Below are positions 9,281 through 19,026 of a DNA stretch of 64,000 nt, in pieces. Numbering within the stretch: position 1 is the stretch's first letter; each line of letters opens with the position of its first letter. The notes beneath the pieces were generated by a model. That model searched no databases, was not told the origin of the DNA, and was given only the letters and a program-made list of their open reading frames with translations. A program made the translations under genes and the position numbers. This DNA comes from Burkholderiales bacterium (lineage in GTDB: Bacteria > Pseudomonadota > Gammaproteobacteria > Burkholderiales > Burkholderiaceae_C): NCBI GenBank assembly GCA_016192425.1, contig JACPUE010000014.1, positions 16,550 through 80,549 on the forward strand, written 5' to 3'.

Positions 9281-12200
9281 CCGCCCGGTGCTGGCCCCCG
9301 ACTGGCTGATCGCCATGCTGACCTGCATGGTCGCTGGCGGCTTGTGGCTGCTGTACCCGCGCCAGGCCCTGGAGCGCCGCCTGGCCGAAACAGCGGCAAG
9401 CCCGCTGTCTGCAGCCTACCTGCACAACCTGCTGCGCAGCGACCCGGAAAACCCCGGCCTGCGCCTGCTGCTGGCGCGCCAGCAAATCCTGCACGGTGAA
9501 ATGGCCCAGGCACGAAACACGCTGGAGCCAGCGCTGGCCTCCCGCAACCCGGACATCCACCGCGACGCCCTGTGGGCCTTGTGGGAACTGCAGCACACGC
9601 AGTACCTGCGCACCCCCGAAGAGCGCCAGAACGCACGCCAGGCGCAACTGCTGGAGCTGCGCGCCCTGCTGCGCACGCTGGCCGCCGAGCAATGGCCCCA
9701 GGACCGCCAGCGCAGAATCATGGCCATGGCCACCCAGTTCGGCGACAAGACCTTGCGCAAGGAGCTGGAGCAGCAGTGGGCCCTGGCACAGCCCCAGACC
9801 CAGGGCAGCACCGAATCCTACGAGGCCGCGGCGCGCGAAGCGCTGGCGGCAGGCGACTACGCGGGCAGCGCAGAGCTGTACCTGCTGGCACGCAGCACCA
9901 GCAGCAATGCAGCGCAGGCCAAGCACTACTTTCACGAAGCCCTGCGCACCCTGCGCGCTGGCAACGACCCTGCGGGGGCACTGGCCCTGGCCGAGCGCAG
10001 CATCGGCCCCTTGGAAGACGACCCGGACACCCTGGTCCTGCTCATCGAGATTGCACGCGCCGCCGGACGCCCCGACCTGGCCGACCGCTATGCGCGCCGC
10101 CTGCTGCGCCTGTCGCTGCTGCGTGCCTGGCCCGGCGAGGCCCCCCCAGAGCCCGCGCCCGCCACGGCCCGGTATGACGACGGCGCAAGCCTGCTGCAAT
10201 CGGGCATGCAGGGCATGCAGACAGTGGCATGGCCGGTGCAAGCCAAACCCTCGCCCAAAACCCCTGAACTGCCATTCGACGACAAGGTCTATGCGCTGGG
10301 CTACGAAGTGTTCCTCGAAAACGGCAAACCCGAGGACGCCTGGGCCGTGGCCCAGGCCGCTGTGCGCGCCCAACCCGGCAGCCTGGTCTGGCGCGAGCGC
10401 CTGGCACGCGTGTCCGAATGGACCGAACGCCCGGCCCAGGCGCTTGAGCAATGGCTGGCGATCGCGCGCCAGACCCAGCGCGACGAAGCCTGGCAGGCTG
10501 TGCTGCGCCTGGCGCCAGGCCTGTTTGAAGACGCCGCGCTGGTCGAAGCGCTGCACTACCAACTGCGCCGCAAGCCTGGTGACATGGTGCTCATCCGGGA
10601 ACTGGTAGCGGCCCACGAGCGCCTGGGCGACCCCGGCCCGGCGCTCACCTACCTGCAGCAGCACGCACGCAGCCCCGAAGCCCTGGAACTGCTGGCCTGG
10701 CTGGCCGAGCGTGCAGGCCAACCGGACACCGCCCTACAAGCCTGGCGCACCCTGCTGGCCGACCCCGCACAGGCCACCCCGGCACGGGCCGTACCCGCCG
10801 CCGTGCTGGCCCTGATGCAAGGCCGCCCCGACGAGGGCCTGGCCTGGATGGAGGCCGCGCAGCAACATCTGCCCGCCGAAGGCAACGCCTCCGAATTCTG
10901 GCGCCTGACAGGACAGATTGCCGAAAGCCGCCAGCGCCGCACGCTGGCCCTCACAGCCTACCGCCAGCTTGCCCGCAGCCCCGACGCCCCGGTGGAAGAC
11001 CTGGACGCACTGATCCGCCAACTGCTGCCAGACCACCCGCTGGAAGCGGCCCAGGTGGCCTTGCGCGCCTGGGAGCGCCATGACCAGCCGCGCCATCTGA
11101 TCCAGGCCCTCACGCTCTACTCAGGCCGTGGGGAATGGGCGCCGTTCGACCGCGTGCTGTCCCTGCTCGACCCGGCCCCCGATGCCGCCCGCCGCTCGCT
11201 GCGCAAGCTTTGGCGCATGCCCGAATACCTGCGGCTCATGGGCTCGCACCACCAGAATGCCGGGCGCCTGGCGCTGGCGCGCGAGCACCTGCAAGCCGGC
11301 CTGGCAGCCAGCCCCGACTCTGCAGACATGCAGTCCGCCCTGTTGTGGCTGCTGATCGACAGCAACGACGCCGCTGCCCTGCGCGAACTACTGGCCCGGC
11401 ACGAGGTCGCCTGGAGCCGCCAGGCCGCCGTGCACGATGCCCTCGCATCGAGCTACCAGGCCCTGTCGCAACCGCAGGTGGCGCTGGAGCGCTACCTCAC
11501 CCCCCAGCTGCAGGCGCGGCAGGACGATTTCCTGTGGATGATGAACTACGCCGACGCGCTGGACCAGAACCAACAGTTCGACCGCGCGTGGGAGCTGCGC
11601 CGGCACCTGCTGCGCCAACAGTGGCGCCAGCTTGCCCAGGCCCCGCAGGGGGGAGCGCCCCGCAGCCATGGGCAGGTACGCGCACAGTGGCTGACGGAAC
11701 AAGGCCTGGACGCCACGCGGCGCGTGGCGCGCGCTCGCCTGCAGATCACGCAAAACCCCGGCGACCCGGCCTACGCCGTGCTGCGCGAACTGCTGCGCCT
11801 GGACCTGGACAGCCAGGGCCAGCTCTCCAACGCAGCGGCAGAGACCGCCATCGGCTGGTTGCAGGACCAGGGGGAATACCAGGCCGAGCGGCGCTTCCTA
11901 TGGCACCAGTACGCCCGAGGCCGCAGCACGCGCACCCACCGCCCGCTGTGGGCCGACATCACCATGGCGCTGGCCGAAGACGACCGCCTGGCATCGGGCG
12001 AACTGCTGCAGGCCTTTGACGAGCGGCTGCCGCGCTACGACCGCGTGAACGCGGCACGCGCCGTGGGCGACCTGCGCGCGGCGCAAAGCGCAGCCTTTGA
12101 CGCCCAGCACGCACAGCACGACGACGCAACCGTGCACCTGCAACTGAGCGAGTCGCTCCTGGCATTCAGCGACCACGCCGAGACCACGGCCAAGTGGCAG

Positions 12201-13088
12201 GATCTTTCAGGCATGGACGAAACACAGGCCGGTGCCATCGTGCACCTGGCCTTGTCCATTCCGCTGCGGCTGGATGTGGAGTGGAACAGCATCCGCCGCC
12301 AGTCCACCGACACGCGGGTGGTGTACCAGCCACCGCACGAGCGGCTGTGGGGGCTGCGCCTGCGCTGGACAGCGCGCGATGCCGAGACGCGGCTCGGGCT
12401 GTGGCGGCGCGAAGGCTGGCGCAATACCGGCGCCTGGCAGCTCACGCACGAGCAGCGTCTGGACAGCCGCCTGACCCTGCTGGCCGAGCTGGGCCAGCAC
12501 CTGCCCAGCGAAGAAAGCCTGGCCATGCGCCTGGCAGGCATGAAAGACCAGGCAGGGGTGGGCCTGCGTTACCAGTTCTCACGCCTGGACAGCGTGCTGC
12601 TCAACTACCAGGCAGAGGAATACCGGCTGCAGACGGGCCAGCGCCTGGGCAGCGGCCGCCATGCCAGCCTGCGCTACACCCACACCTACCGGCTGGATCT
12701 GCCCCAGTTGGAGTTCAGCGCTTTTGGCTCCGACAACGTCTACAGCATCGACACCCAGGCCCAGGCCTGGCCCACGCTGGACTTCCTGCCCCCCGGCGTC
12801 CTGGAGGGGCCGCGCACCTTTGTGCCGCGCAGCTTTGGCTTCTACGGCATCGAAGTGGCCAGCAACATGCGGCTGGAGCAGGACTACACGCGCACCCTGC
12901 AGCCGTACGCCAGCATCAGCCGCACCTGGCACACACGCCTGGGGCCAGGTTACGGCATCCGCCTGGGTGTGGCCGGCAGCGTGCTGGGCGCAGACCATTT
13001 CAGCATGACCTGGGGCCTGGGCAAATCCGGCCCCCAATCGCAAGACCGCAGCCGTGAGCTGCAGCTGCGCTACCGCCTCCATTTTTGA
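9240..13088 (+). CDS. pelB: PelB, TPR-containing outer-membrane Pel exporter
   Basis: PelB is the outer-membrane porin for Pel export. The 1282-residue protein has one N-terminal membrane anchor (about residues 21-41, DWLIAMLTCMVAGG...), a long periplasmic TPR superhelix (about 45-850) and a C-terminal beta-barrel (about the last 380 residues) ending in Phe, as usual for outer-membrane barrels. P. aeruginosa PelB is 1193 residues with the same organisation. The ATG at 9240 (MSQRVSRYS) lies inside pelA; a longer in-frame extension from 9114 is unlikely because it overlaps the PelA C-terminus. In the family the TPR part contacts PelA and the barrel is ringed by PelC. Confidence 0.92.
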   Translation: MSQRVSRYSAQRPDRPVLAPDWLIAMLTCMVAGGLWLLYPRQALERRLAETAASPLSAAYLHNLLRSDPENPGLRLLLARQQILHGEMAQARNTLEPALASRNPDIHRDALWALWELQHTQYLRTPEERQNARQAQLLELRALLRTLAAEQWPQDRQRRIMAMATQFGDKTLRKELEQQWALAQPQTQGSTESYEAAAREALAAGDYAGSAELYLLARSTSSNAAQAKHYFHEALRTLRAGNDPAGALALAERSIGPLEDDPDTLVLLIEIARAAGRPDLADRYARRLLRLSLLRAWPGEAPPEPAPATARYDDGASLLQSGMQGMQTVAWPVQAKPSPKTPELPFDDKVYALGYEVFLENGKPEDAWAVAQAAVRAQPGSLVWRERLARVSEWTERPAQALEQWLAIARQTQRDEAWQAVLRLAPGLFEDAALVEALHYQLRRKPGDMVLIRELVAAHERLGDPGPALTYLQQHARSPEALELLAWLAERAGQPDTALQAWRTLLADPAQATPARAVPAAVLALMQGRPDEGLAWMEAAQQHLPAEGNASEFWRLTGQIAESRQRRTLALTAYRQLARSPDAPVEDLDALIRQLLPDHPLEAAQVALRAWERHDQPRHLIQALTLYSGRGEWAPFDRVLSLLDPAPDAARRSLRKLWRMPEYLRLMGSHHQNAGRLALAREHLQAGLAASPDSADMQSALLWLLIDSNDAAALRELLARHEVAWSRQAAVHDALASSYQALSQPQVALERYLTPQLQARQDDFLWMMNYADALDQNQQFDRAWELRRHLLRQQWRQLAQAPQGGAPRSHGQVRAQWLTEQGLDATRRVARARLQITQNPGDPAYAVLRELLRLDLDSQGQLSNAAAETAIGWLQDQGEYQAERRFLWHQYARGRSTRTHRPLWADITMALAEDDRLASGELLQAFDERLPRYDRVNAARAVGDLRAAQSAAFDAQHAQHDDATVHLQLSESLLAFSDHAETTAKWQDLSGMDETQAGAIVHLALSIPLRLDVEWNSIRRQSTDTRVVYQPPHERLWGLRLRWTARDAETRLGLWRREGWRNTGAWQLTHEQRLDSRLTLLAELGQHLPSEESLAMRLAGMKDQAGVGLRYQFSRLDSVLLNYQAEEYRLQTGQRLGSGRHASLRYTHTYRLDLPQLEFSAFGSDNVYSIDTQAQAWPTLDFLPPGVLEGPRTFVPRSFGFYGIEVASNMRLEQDYTRTLQPYASISRTWHTRLGPGYGIRLGVAGSVLGADHFSMTWGLGKSGPQSQDRSRELQLRYRLHF

Positions 13089-13112
13089 ACCTTGACTCAC
13101 AGGAATCCCCCC

Positions 13113-13667
13113 ATGACCCTGCTCCAACGCCTCCGCACCCTTCGGTTCTGGCCTGCCTGCGCCCTGCTCGGCACGGCGCTGCTGCTGGGCGCCTGCTCCT
13201 CGCTCGACCGGGGCCATGCCCCCGCGCTGGAACCCCAGGCCACCTGGACCGTGCTGCCCTTTGCCAACCACACCGAAACCCCCATGGCCGGCAGCCGGGC
13301 GCAGGCCATCGCCCAGTCGCTGCTGCTGGCCCGTGCGGGCAAGGTGCAGCCAGCGCCCGCCAACACCGAGCAAGAGGCCTTGTTCGACGCAGCCGACGCC
13401 AGCCGGCGCCAGCAGGCCCTTGAATGGGCACGCAGCCAGAAAGTGCGCTACGCACTGACCGGCACTGTGGAAGAGTGGCGCTACAAGGTGGGCGTGGACG
13501 GCGAACCCGCAGCCGGGGTGACGCTGCAGATCATCGACGTGGCCACGGGCGAGATACTCTGGAGCGGCTCGGGCGGCAAGAGCGGCTGGAGCCGCGAAGC
13601 CCTGTCCGCCGTGGCGCACAAGCTCATCCGCGACCTGATCGATGCCGGCCTTGCGGGTACCCGCTGA
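13113..13667 (+). CDS. pelC: PelC, outer-membrane lipoprotein of the Pel exporter
   Basis: Small lipoprotein that in characterised systems forms a dodecameric ring under the PelB barrel and funnels the cationic polymer. The 184-residue protein starts at ATG 13113, preceded by AGGAAT, and has a lipobox LLGAC with the acylated Cys at residue 28. An upstream in-frame TTG at 13092 would lengthen it by seven residues but lacks an SD. The remainder is an ABA-fold-like domain (TWTVLPFANHTETP... to the C-terminus). P. aeruginosa PelC is 172 residues. Lies 24 bp after pelB, the only real gap in the early operon. Confidence 0.9.
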   Translation: MTLLQRLRTLRFWPACALLGTALLLGACSSLDRGHAPALEPQATWTVLPFANHTETPMAGSRAQAIAQSLLLARAGKVQPAPANTEQEALFDAADASRRQQALEWARSQKVRYALTGTVEEWRYKVGVDGEPAAGVTLQIIDVATGEILWSGSGGKSGWSREALSAVAHKLIRDLIDAGLAGTR

Positions 13668-13683
13668 TCCCTCCACCAACCGC

Positions 13684-15069
13684 ATGCAGGACTCCATCCT
13701 TCCACCCGAGGACGCTTCGGGCAAGCGCTCCGTGCCAGAGGCCCCCATGCGCAAGCTGTGGCCCCTGCACCTGCTGGGCAAGCTCACGCAGACGCGGCAG
13801 CGCCCTGCAGTGCTTGCCGCAGAAACACTGCTGCTGCCGCTCATCGCCATGGCGCTGGGCCTGGCGTGGAGCCCACAAGATCCGCTGTGGACACTCTCCG
13901 CATTTCCCTGGGCCTGGCTGGCGCCGGTCGTGCTGGCACTGCGCTACGGCCCCTTGTCCGGGCTGGGCGGTGCAGCCGTATTGCTGCTGGGGTGGCTGGC
14001 CTTGAACATCGGGCATTGGGATCAGTTTCCACAAATCCACTTCCTGGGCGGCCTGATCCTGGTGATGGTCGTGGGTGAATTCTCCAGCCTGTGGCAGGCC
14101 CGGGCCCGGCGCAGCGAAACCCTGCAGCTGTACCTGGACCAGCGGCTGGAACACCTGGTGCGCCAGCACTACCTGCTGCGCCTGTCGCACGACAGGCTGG
14201 AGCAGGAACTGATCGGCCGCCCCATGTCCATGCGCGACGCTCTGGCCACGCTGCAGGCCCTGGGCGCCGAAGGCTCCAACAGTGCAACCGGCGCCCAGGC
14301 GCTGCTGCGCCTGCTGGCCCAGTATTGCCAGCTGGAATCCGCAGGTGTTTACGCCGTCCACGAAGACCTTGCCGATGCCCGGTGCCTGGCCGCGTTGGGC
14401 AGCCCGCCCCCCCTGCTTGCACAAGACCCGCTGGTGCGCCAGGCCCTGGAAACGCACCGGCTGTGCCACATCAGCCAGGCACTGGCGGGCGGGCAGACCT
14501 CGCATTACCTTGCGGTGGCGCCGCTGCTCGACCTGGCAGGCGAGGTCTATGGGCTGCTGGCCATCACCGAAATGCCGTTTTTTGCCTTGCAGACGGAAAA
14601 CCTGCAAACCATCAACCTGCTGCTCGGGTACTACACCGACGGGCTGTCCATGCAGGCCCTGGCACAGCCCATCATGGCGCAATTGCCCGATTGCCCGCCG
14701 GCCTTCGCCTTTGAGGCTCAGCGCCTGGCCCACATGCAGCAAAGCACACAGGTCAGCAGCATCGTGGTGGTGCTGGAATGCCTGCCCCGCGCCGTGGAAC
14801 AGGACGTGCCTGCCCAGATCCACCGCTTCAAGCGCGAATTGGACGAAATCTGGGAAATCCCTGGCGCGCAGCGCACCTTGCTGGCCATCCTCATGCCCCT
14901 GGGCAATGCGGCCACGGCCGAGGGCTACATCGCACGCCTGGAAACCTGGCTTCAGCAGAAAAGCGGCCAGGGCATGGCACAGGCCGGTATCTTTCCGCAG
15001 GTCATGCCGCTGGACGCACAGTCCCCCGTGACCACGCTGCAACGCCTGCACGCAATGGCTCATGCTTAA
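13684..15069 (+). CDS. pelD: PelD, inner-membrane c-di-GMP receptor
   Basis: PelD activates Pel synthesis after binding cyclic di-GMP through a degenerate GGDEF domain. The 461-residue form from ATG 13684 has membrane helices at about 45-120, a GAF domain (about 165-310) and a degenerate GGDEF domain. The inhibitory-site RxxD motif is intact: RELD at residues 384-387, with a second Arg at 418, 34 residues later, close to the 35-residue spacing of the c-di-GMP-contacting arginines in P. aeruginosa PelD. No catalytic GG(D/E)EF is present. Upstream ATG 13642 (inside pelC) and downstream ATG 13747 are alternative starts, and none has a good SD. c-di-GMP control of Pel is therefore predicted here. 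Confidence 0.9.
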   Translation: MQDSILPPEDASGKRSVPEAPMRKLWPLHLLGKLTQTRQRPAVLAAETLLLPLIAMALGLAWSPQDPLWTLSAFPWAWLAPVVLALRYGPLSGLGGAAVLLLGWLALNIGHWDQFPQIHFLGGLILVMVVGEFSSLWQARARRSETLQLYLDQRLEHLVRQHYLLRLSHDRLEQELIGRPMSMRDALATLQALGAEGSNSATGAQALLRLLAQYCQLESAGVYAVHEDLADARCLAALGSPPPLLAQDPLVRQALETHRLCHISQALAGGQTSHYLAVAPLLDLAGEVYGLLAITEMPFFALQTENLQTINLLLGYYTDGLSMQALAQPIMAQLPDCPPAFAFEAQRLAHMQQSTQVSSIVVVLECLPRAVEQDVPAQIHRFKRELDEIWEIPGAQRTLLAILMPLGNAATAEGYIARLETWLQQKSGQGMAQAGIFPQVMPLDAQSPVTTLQRLHAMAHA

Positions 15070-16063
15070 TCCCAAGCTCGGATTGTCGGCCCTGCTGCTG
15101 GAGGTGGGCGCCTGGAGCGGCCCGCTGCTGCAGGGCCATTCGGACCATGCGCTGGCAAGCTACCTGCTGCTGCACGCCGTGGCCTGCGCACTGCTGGCGC
15201 TGTTCCTGCTGCCGCTGCTGCCCAGCGAGCGCGCGCGCCCGCGCGTGCCAGCGCTGCTGCTGATCGTGGCTTGCAGCTATGCCGTGCCGGTGGCCGGTTT
15301 CCTGGGCGTGGTGGCGGCCGCGCTGTCGTTGCACTACCTGGGCCGCACCCATGTGGGGACGGATTTTGAATCCGTGCAGTTGCCTGAATTTGACCTGCAC
15401 CAGCACCGCCAGGGCAATTTCCGCCATGCGGGCTTGCGCTCGTTCCTGGGCAACAGCGGCGCCCCCATCCAGGCGCGCATGCGCGCCATGGTGGCCCTGC
15501 AGTATGTGTCGGGCCGCACTGCATCGCCCCTGCTGCGCTCGGTGCTCAGCGACCCCAGCGAAGACCTGCGCCTGCTGGCCTACGGCATGCTCGATTCGCT
15601 GGAAAAACGCATCAACCTGGCCATCGACCAGGAGCTGACGGTGCTGCAGGCGCCCCAGGAGCAGTCCACGGCCAGTGCGGTGCTCGAATCCCAGCGGCGC
15701 CTGTCCGACCTGTACTGGGAACTGGTGTATCAGGAACTGGTGCAGGGCGACCTGCGCGAGCACGCCATCCGCGAGTCGCTGCGCCATGGCGAGGCCGTGC
15801 TGCAGGCCCAGCCCGATAACGCGCCGCTGCACCTGCGCCGAGGCCGCCTGCTGCACGCGCTGGGCCACCCGCAGGATGCGCAGGCCGCATACGAACAGGC
15901 CAGCCGCCTGGGCCTGCCCGCCACGCGGGTGCTGCCCTACCAGGCGCAACTGTGCTTCGAGCGCGGCGACTACACCCAGGCCCGAGCCCTGGTGCAGGCC
16001 CTGGGCCCGTGGGATGCCCTGCCGCGCCTGCGCCCCGTGATCGAATACTGGAGCGCCCCATGA
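15062..16063 (+). CDS. pelE: PelE, membrane/TPR component of the Pel synthase
   Basis: PelE is an inner-membrane protein with a cytoplasmic TPR region that links PelD, PelF and PelG in the Pel synthase complex. At 333 residues it is close to the P. aeruginosa protein (329). Two or three hydrophobic segments occupy residues 1-95; helical repeats, including a TPR-like stretch around PDNAPLHLRRGRLLHALGH, fill the C-terminal half. The ATG lies within the last codons of pelD and its stop overlaps the pelF start (ATGA), so translational coupling is likely. The call rests on position and architecture more than on motifs. Confidence 0.88.
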   Translation: MLNPKLGLSALLLEVGAWSGPLLQGHSDHALASYLLLHAVACALLALFLLPLLPSERARPRVPALLLIVACSYAVPVAGFLGVVAAALSLHYLGRTHVGTDFESVQLPEFDLHQHRQGNFRHAGLRSFLGNSGAPIQARMRAMVALQYVSGRTASPLLRSVLSDPSEDLRLLAYGMLDSLEKRINLAIDQELTVLQAPQEQSTASAVLESQRRLSDLYWELVYQELVQGDLREHAIRESLRHGEAVLQAQPDNAPLHLRRGRLLHALGHPQDAQAAYEQASRLGLPATRVLPYQAQLCFERGDYTQARALVQALGPWDALPRLRPVIEYWSAP

Positions 16064-17601
16064 CCACGCCGCACCCCAAGGCGGCGCAGGCCGACATTGC
16101 CCTGGTGCTCGAAGGCACCTTCCCCTACGTGAGCGGCGGGGTGTCGAGCTGGATCAACCAGATCCTGCGCGCCTATCCGCAGTACCGCTTTGCGCTGGTG
16201 TTCCTGGGCAGCCGCCGTGCCGACTACGGCGCCTTCAAGTACCAGTTGCCGGACAACGTGGTGCACTTCGAGGAGCATTTCCTCTACGAGCACCTGAACG
16301 CCGACTTCCAGCCCGCGCCGCGCAAGGGCCATGCCCATGCGTTCGACCAGGTGGAGCAGCTCATTGCCGCCGTGGAACGTACCGGTACCGACAGCCCGCA
16401 GGCCATGGCCCTGTTCCAGCAGGTGGTGCGCGCCATGCTGCCTGGCGGCAGCATGCACCTGGAGGATTTCCTTTACAGCGAACGCGCCTGGAACCTGCTG
16501 TGCGATGTGTACCGCAAGCACTGCACCGACCCGTCGTTTGTGGACTACTTCTGGACGGTGCGCATCATGTTCCAGCCCCTGTGGCTGCTGGCGCGCGTGG
16601 CGCAGGGCCTGATTCCGGTGCGCGCGGTGCACTGCGCGTCCACGGGCTACGCGGGCTTTCTGGGCGCGCTGCTGGAGCAGACGCGCGGAACGCCGCTGAT
16701 CCTGTCTGAACATGGCATCTACACCAAGGAGCGCAAGATCGACCTGTTCAAGAGCGAGTGGATCCGCGACAACCGCAACATCTTCCAGCGCGACCCGACC
16801 GAACTGTCGTTCTTCCGCCAGATGTGGATCCATTTCTTCGAATGGCTGGGCCGCTACTGCTACGCGTCGGCCGACCCCATCATCGCGCTCTACGAGGCCA
16901 ACCGCCTGCGCCAGGTGGCCGACGGCGCATTGCCCGAACGCAGCTTCAACATCCCCAACGGCATTGCGCTGGCGCGCTTTGCGCCGCTGCGCAGCCAGCG
17001 CCCCGCAGAGCCTCCGCCCGTGCTGTGCCTGATCGGGCGCGTGGTTCCCATCAAGGACATCAAGACCTTTGTGCGTGCCATGCGCCGCGTGGTGAACCAA
17101 CTGCCCCAGGCCGAGGGCTGGATTGCGGGCCCGGCCGACGAAGACCCCGCCTACGCCCAGGAATGCGAGAACCTGGTGCGCAGCCTGGGGCTGCAGGAGC
17201 ATGTCAAGTTCCTGGGCTTCCAGCGCGTGGAAGACCTCATGCCGCGCATCGGCCTGGTGGTGCTCTCGTCCATCAGCGAGGCGCTGCCCCTGGTGCTGCT
17301 CGAAGGTTATGCCGCGGGCGTGCCCGCCGTGTCCACCGACGTGGGCTCCTGCCGCCAGTTGGTCGAAGGCCTGGACGAGGACGACCGCGCACTGGGCGCG
17401 TCAGGCCGCATCGTGCCGATTGCCGACCCGCAGCAACTGGCCGATGCCTCGCTCGCCCTGCTCAAGGACCCTGTTGCCTGGCAGACCGCCAGCCAGGCCG
17501 CCATTGCGCGTGTGGAGCGCTATTACACCGACACCATGATGTTCGACCGCTACCGCACCGTGTACGAGGCCGCGCTGGCGCGCACCGAGGGAGCCCGCTG
17601 A
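16060..17601 (+). CDS. pelF: PelF, cytoplasmic GT4 glycosyltransferase of Pel synthesis
   Basis: PelF is the polymerising glycosyltransferase that uses UDP-GalNAc/UDP-GlcNAc (established for the family). The 513-residue GT4 protein begins with the LEGTFPYVSGGVSSW segment characteristic of PelF, has the nucleotide-binding region LIGRVVPIKDIKTFV and the retaining-transferase E-x7-E motif at Glu407/Glu415 (EALPLVLLE). The ATG overlaps the pelE stop; a longer in-frame extension to 15952 lies inside pelE. P. aeruginosa PelF is 507 residues. Its stop shares a base with the pelG start. The nearby galE could supply its donor sugar. Confidence 0.95.
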   Translation: MTTPHPKAAQADIALVLEGTFPYVSGGVSSWINQILRAYPQYRFALVFLGSRRADYGAFKYQLPDNVVHFEEHFLYEHLNADFQPAPRKGHAHAFDQVEQLIAAVERTGTDSPQAMALFQQVVRAMLPGGSMHLEDFLYSERAWNLLCDVYRKHCTDPSFVDYFWTVRIMFQPLWLLARVAQGLIPVRAVHCASTGYAGFLGALLEQTRGTPLILSEHGIYTKERKIDLFKSEWIRDNRNIFQRDPTELSFFRQMWIHFFEWLGRYCYASADPIIALYEANRLRQVADGALPERSFNIPNGIALARFAPLRSQRPAEPPPVLCLIGRVVPIKDIKTFVRAMRRVVNQLPQAEGWIAGPADEDPAYAQECENLVRSLGLQEHVKFLGFQRVEDLMPRIGLVVLSSISEALPLVLLEGYAAGVPAVSTDVGSCRQLVEGLDEDDRALGASGRIVPIADPQQLADASLALLKDPVAWQTASQAAIARVERYYTDTMMFDRYRTVYEAALARTEGAR

Positions 17602-18974
17602 TGGCAGGCATTGGCTTTGAGCTGCGGCGCATGCTGCGCAAGGACACGCTGCTGGGCCTGGTGCAGGCCTATGCCTACGCCAGCGTCATCGGTTCCGGGC
17701 CCTGGGTGCTGTCCATCGTGGGCATCCTGCTGGTCGGTATCTTCAGCGCCAGCGTGGTGGTGCCGGGGGTGCTGGTGACGCAGTTCCAGACATCGGTGAC
17801 CTACCTGGTGGCCTGCAGCCTGATCTACACCGGCCTGGTGCAGCTGGCGTTCACGCGCTTCATCTCCGACCGGCTGTTTGAAAAGCGCAAGGACATGGTG
17901 CTGCCCAACCTGCACGGCCTGCTGGTGCTGGTGCTGCTGGGGGCCTGCGTGCTGGGCACGGCGGCGCTGTTCATCGCGCTGCCGGGCCTGGGGCTGGTGT
18001 ACCGGCTGCTGATGCTGGCGGGCTTTGCCCTCCTGTGCGGCGTGTGGGTGCTGACAGTGCTTCTGTCGGGCATGAAGCGCTACAAGGCCATCGTGCTGCT
18101 GTTTGGTGTGTCCTACGGGCTCATCGTGGTGAGCGCGCTGCTGATGCGCCCCTGGGGCCTGGAGGGGCTGCTGGGCGGCTTTGTGCTGGGCAACTACGTG
18201 CTGCTGGTAGGCATGTGGCTGCTGGTGGTGCGCGAGTTCAACCCCGCAGGCCCCATCATCGCTTTCGATTTTGCGCGCCGCGCCATGCTGTACCCCACGC
18301 TCATGGCCATTGGGCTGCTCTACAACCTGGGCGTGTGGATCGACAAGTTCATGTTCTGGTACTTCCCGCCCACGTCGGACGCCATCATCGGCAGCCTGCG
18401 CGCGTCCATCATCTACGACCTGCCGGTGTTCCTGTCCTACCTGTCCATCATCCCCGGCATGGCGGTGTTCCTGGTGCGCATCGAGACGGATTTCGTCGAG
18501 TTCTACGACAAGTTCTACGACGCGGTGCGCGGCGGCGGCTCGCTCGAATACATCGAGACCATGCGCGACGAAATGGTGTATTCGATCCAGCAGGGCCTGG
18601 GCGAGATCGCCAAGATCCAGACCCTGGCGGTGCTCGTCACCTTTGTGGCCGGGCCGGTGCTGCTGGACGCGCTGGGCATCTCGCGCCTGTACCTGCCGCT
18701 GCTGCAGGTGCAGGTGATCGGCGCGGGCCTGCAGGTGGGCCTGATGGCCGTGCTCAACGTGTTCTTCTACCTGGATCAGCGCCGCACCGTGCTGCTGCTG
18801 TGCGTGCTGTTTGTGCTGCTCAACGTACTGCTCACCGGCTGGACCCTGGCCTACGGTGCGGCCCTGTATGGCTACGGCTTCGCACTGGCCACCCTGCTGA
18901 CGCTGGGCGTAGGGCTGGCGTTGCTCACACGCAGGCTCAACCGGCTGGAATACCAGACCTTCATGCTGCAGTGA
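17601..18974 (+). CDS. pelG: PelG, Pel polysaccharide inner-membrane transporter
   Basis: PelG is a polytopic MOP-superfamily (Wzx-like) membrane protein that moves Pel across the inner membrane as part of the PelDEFG complex. The 457-residue protein begins MAGIGFELRRMLRKD, which is typical of PelG, and contains about 12 hydrophobic segments. P. aeruginosa PelG is 456 residues. The ATG overlaps the pelF stop (TGATG). Last gene of the operon. A GTGCAAGGC/GCCTTTGCAC hairpin (18975-19001) follows immediately but lacks a T tract. Confidence 0.94.
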   Translation: MAGIGFELRRMLRKDTLLGLVQAYAYASVIGSGPWVLSIVGILLVGIFSASVVVPGVLVTQFQTSVTYLVACSLIYTGLVQLAFTRFISDRLFEKRKDMVLPNLHGLLVLVLLGACVLGTAALFIALPGLGLVYRLLMLAGFALLCGVWVLTVLLSGMKRYKAIVLLFGVSYGLIVVSALLMRPWGLEGLLGGFVLGNYVLLVGMWLLVVREFNPAGPIIAFDFARRAMLYPTLMAIGLLYNLGVWIDKFMFWYFPPTSDAIIGSLRASIIYDLPVFLSYLSIIPGMAVFLVRIETDFVEFYDKFYDAVRGGGSLEYIETMRDEMVYSIQQGLGEIAKIQTLAVLVTFVAGPVLLDALGISRLYLPLLQVQVIGAGLQVGLMAVLNVFFYLDQRRTVLLLCVLFVLLNVLLTGWTLAYGAALYGYGFALATLLTLGVGLALLTRRLNRLEYQTFMLQ

Positions 18975-19001
18975 GTGCAAGGCTTTACAACGCCTTTGCA
19001 C
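18975..19001 (+). terminator. Possible hairpin after pelG
   Basis: Inverted repeat GTGCAAGGC / GCCTTTGCAC with one bulged base directly after the pelG stop. There is no T-rich tail, so intrinsic termination is uncertain. Confidence 0.3.
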
Positions 19002-19026
19002 ACACCGCTGGCCTCGCAGGCACAAT

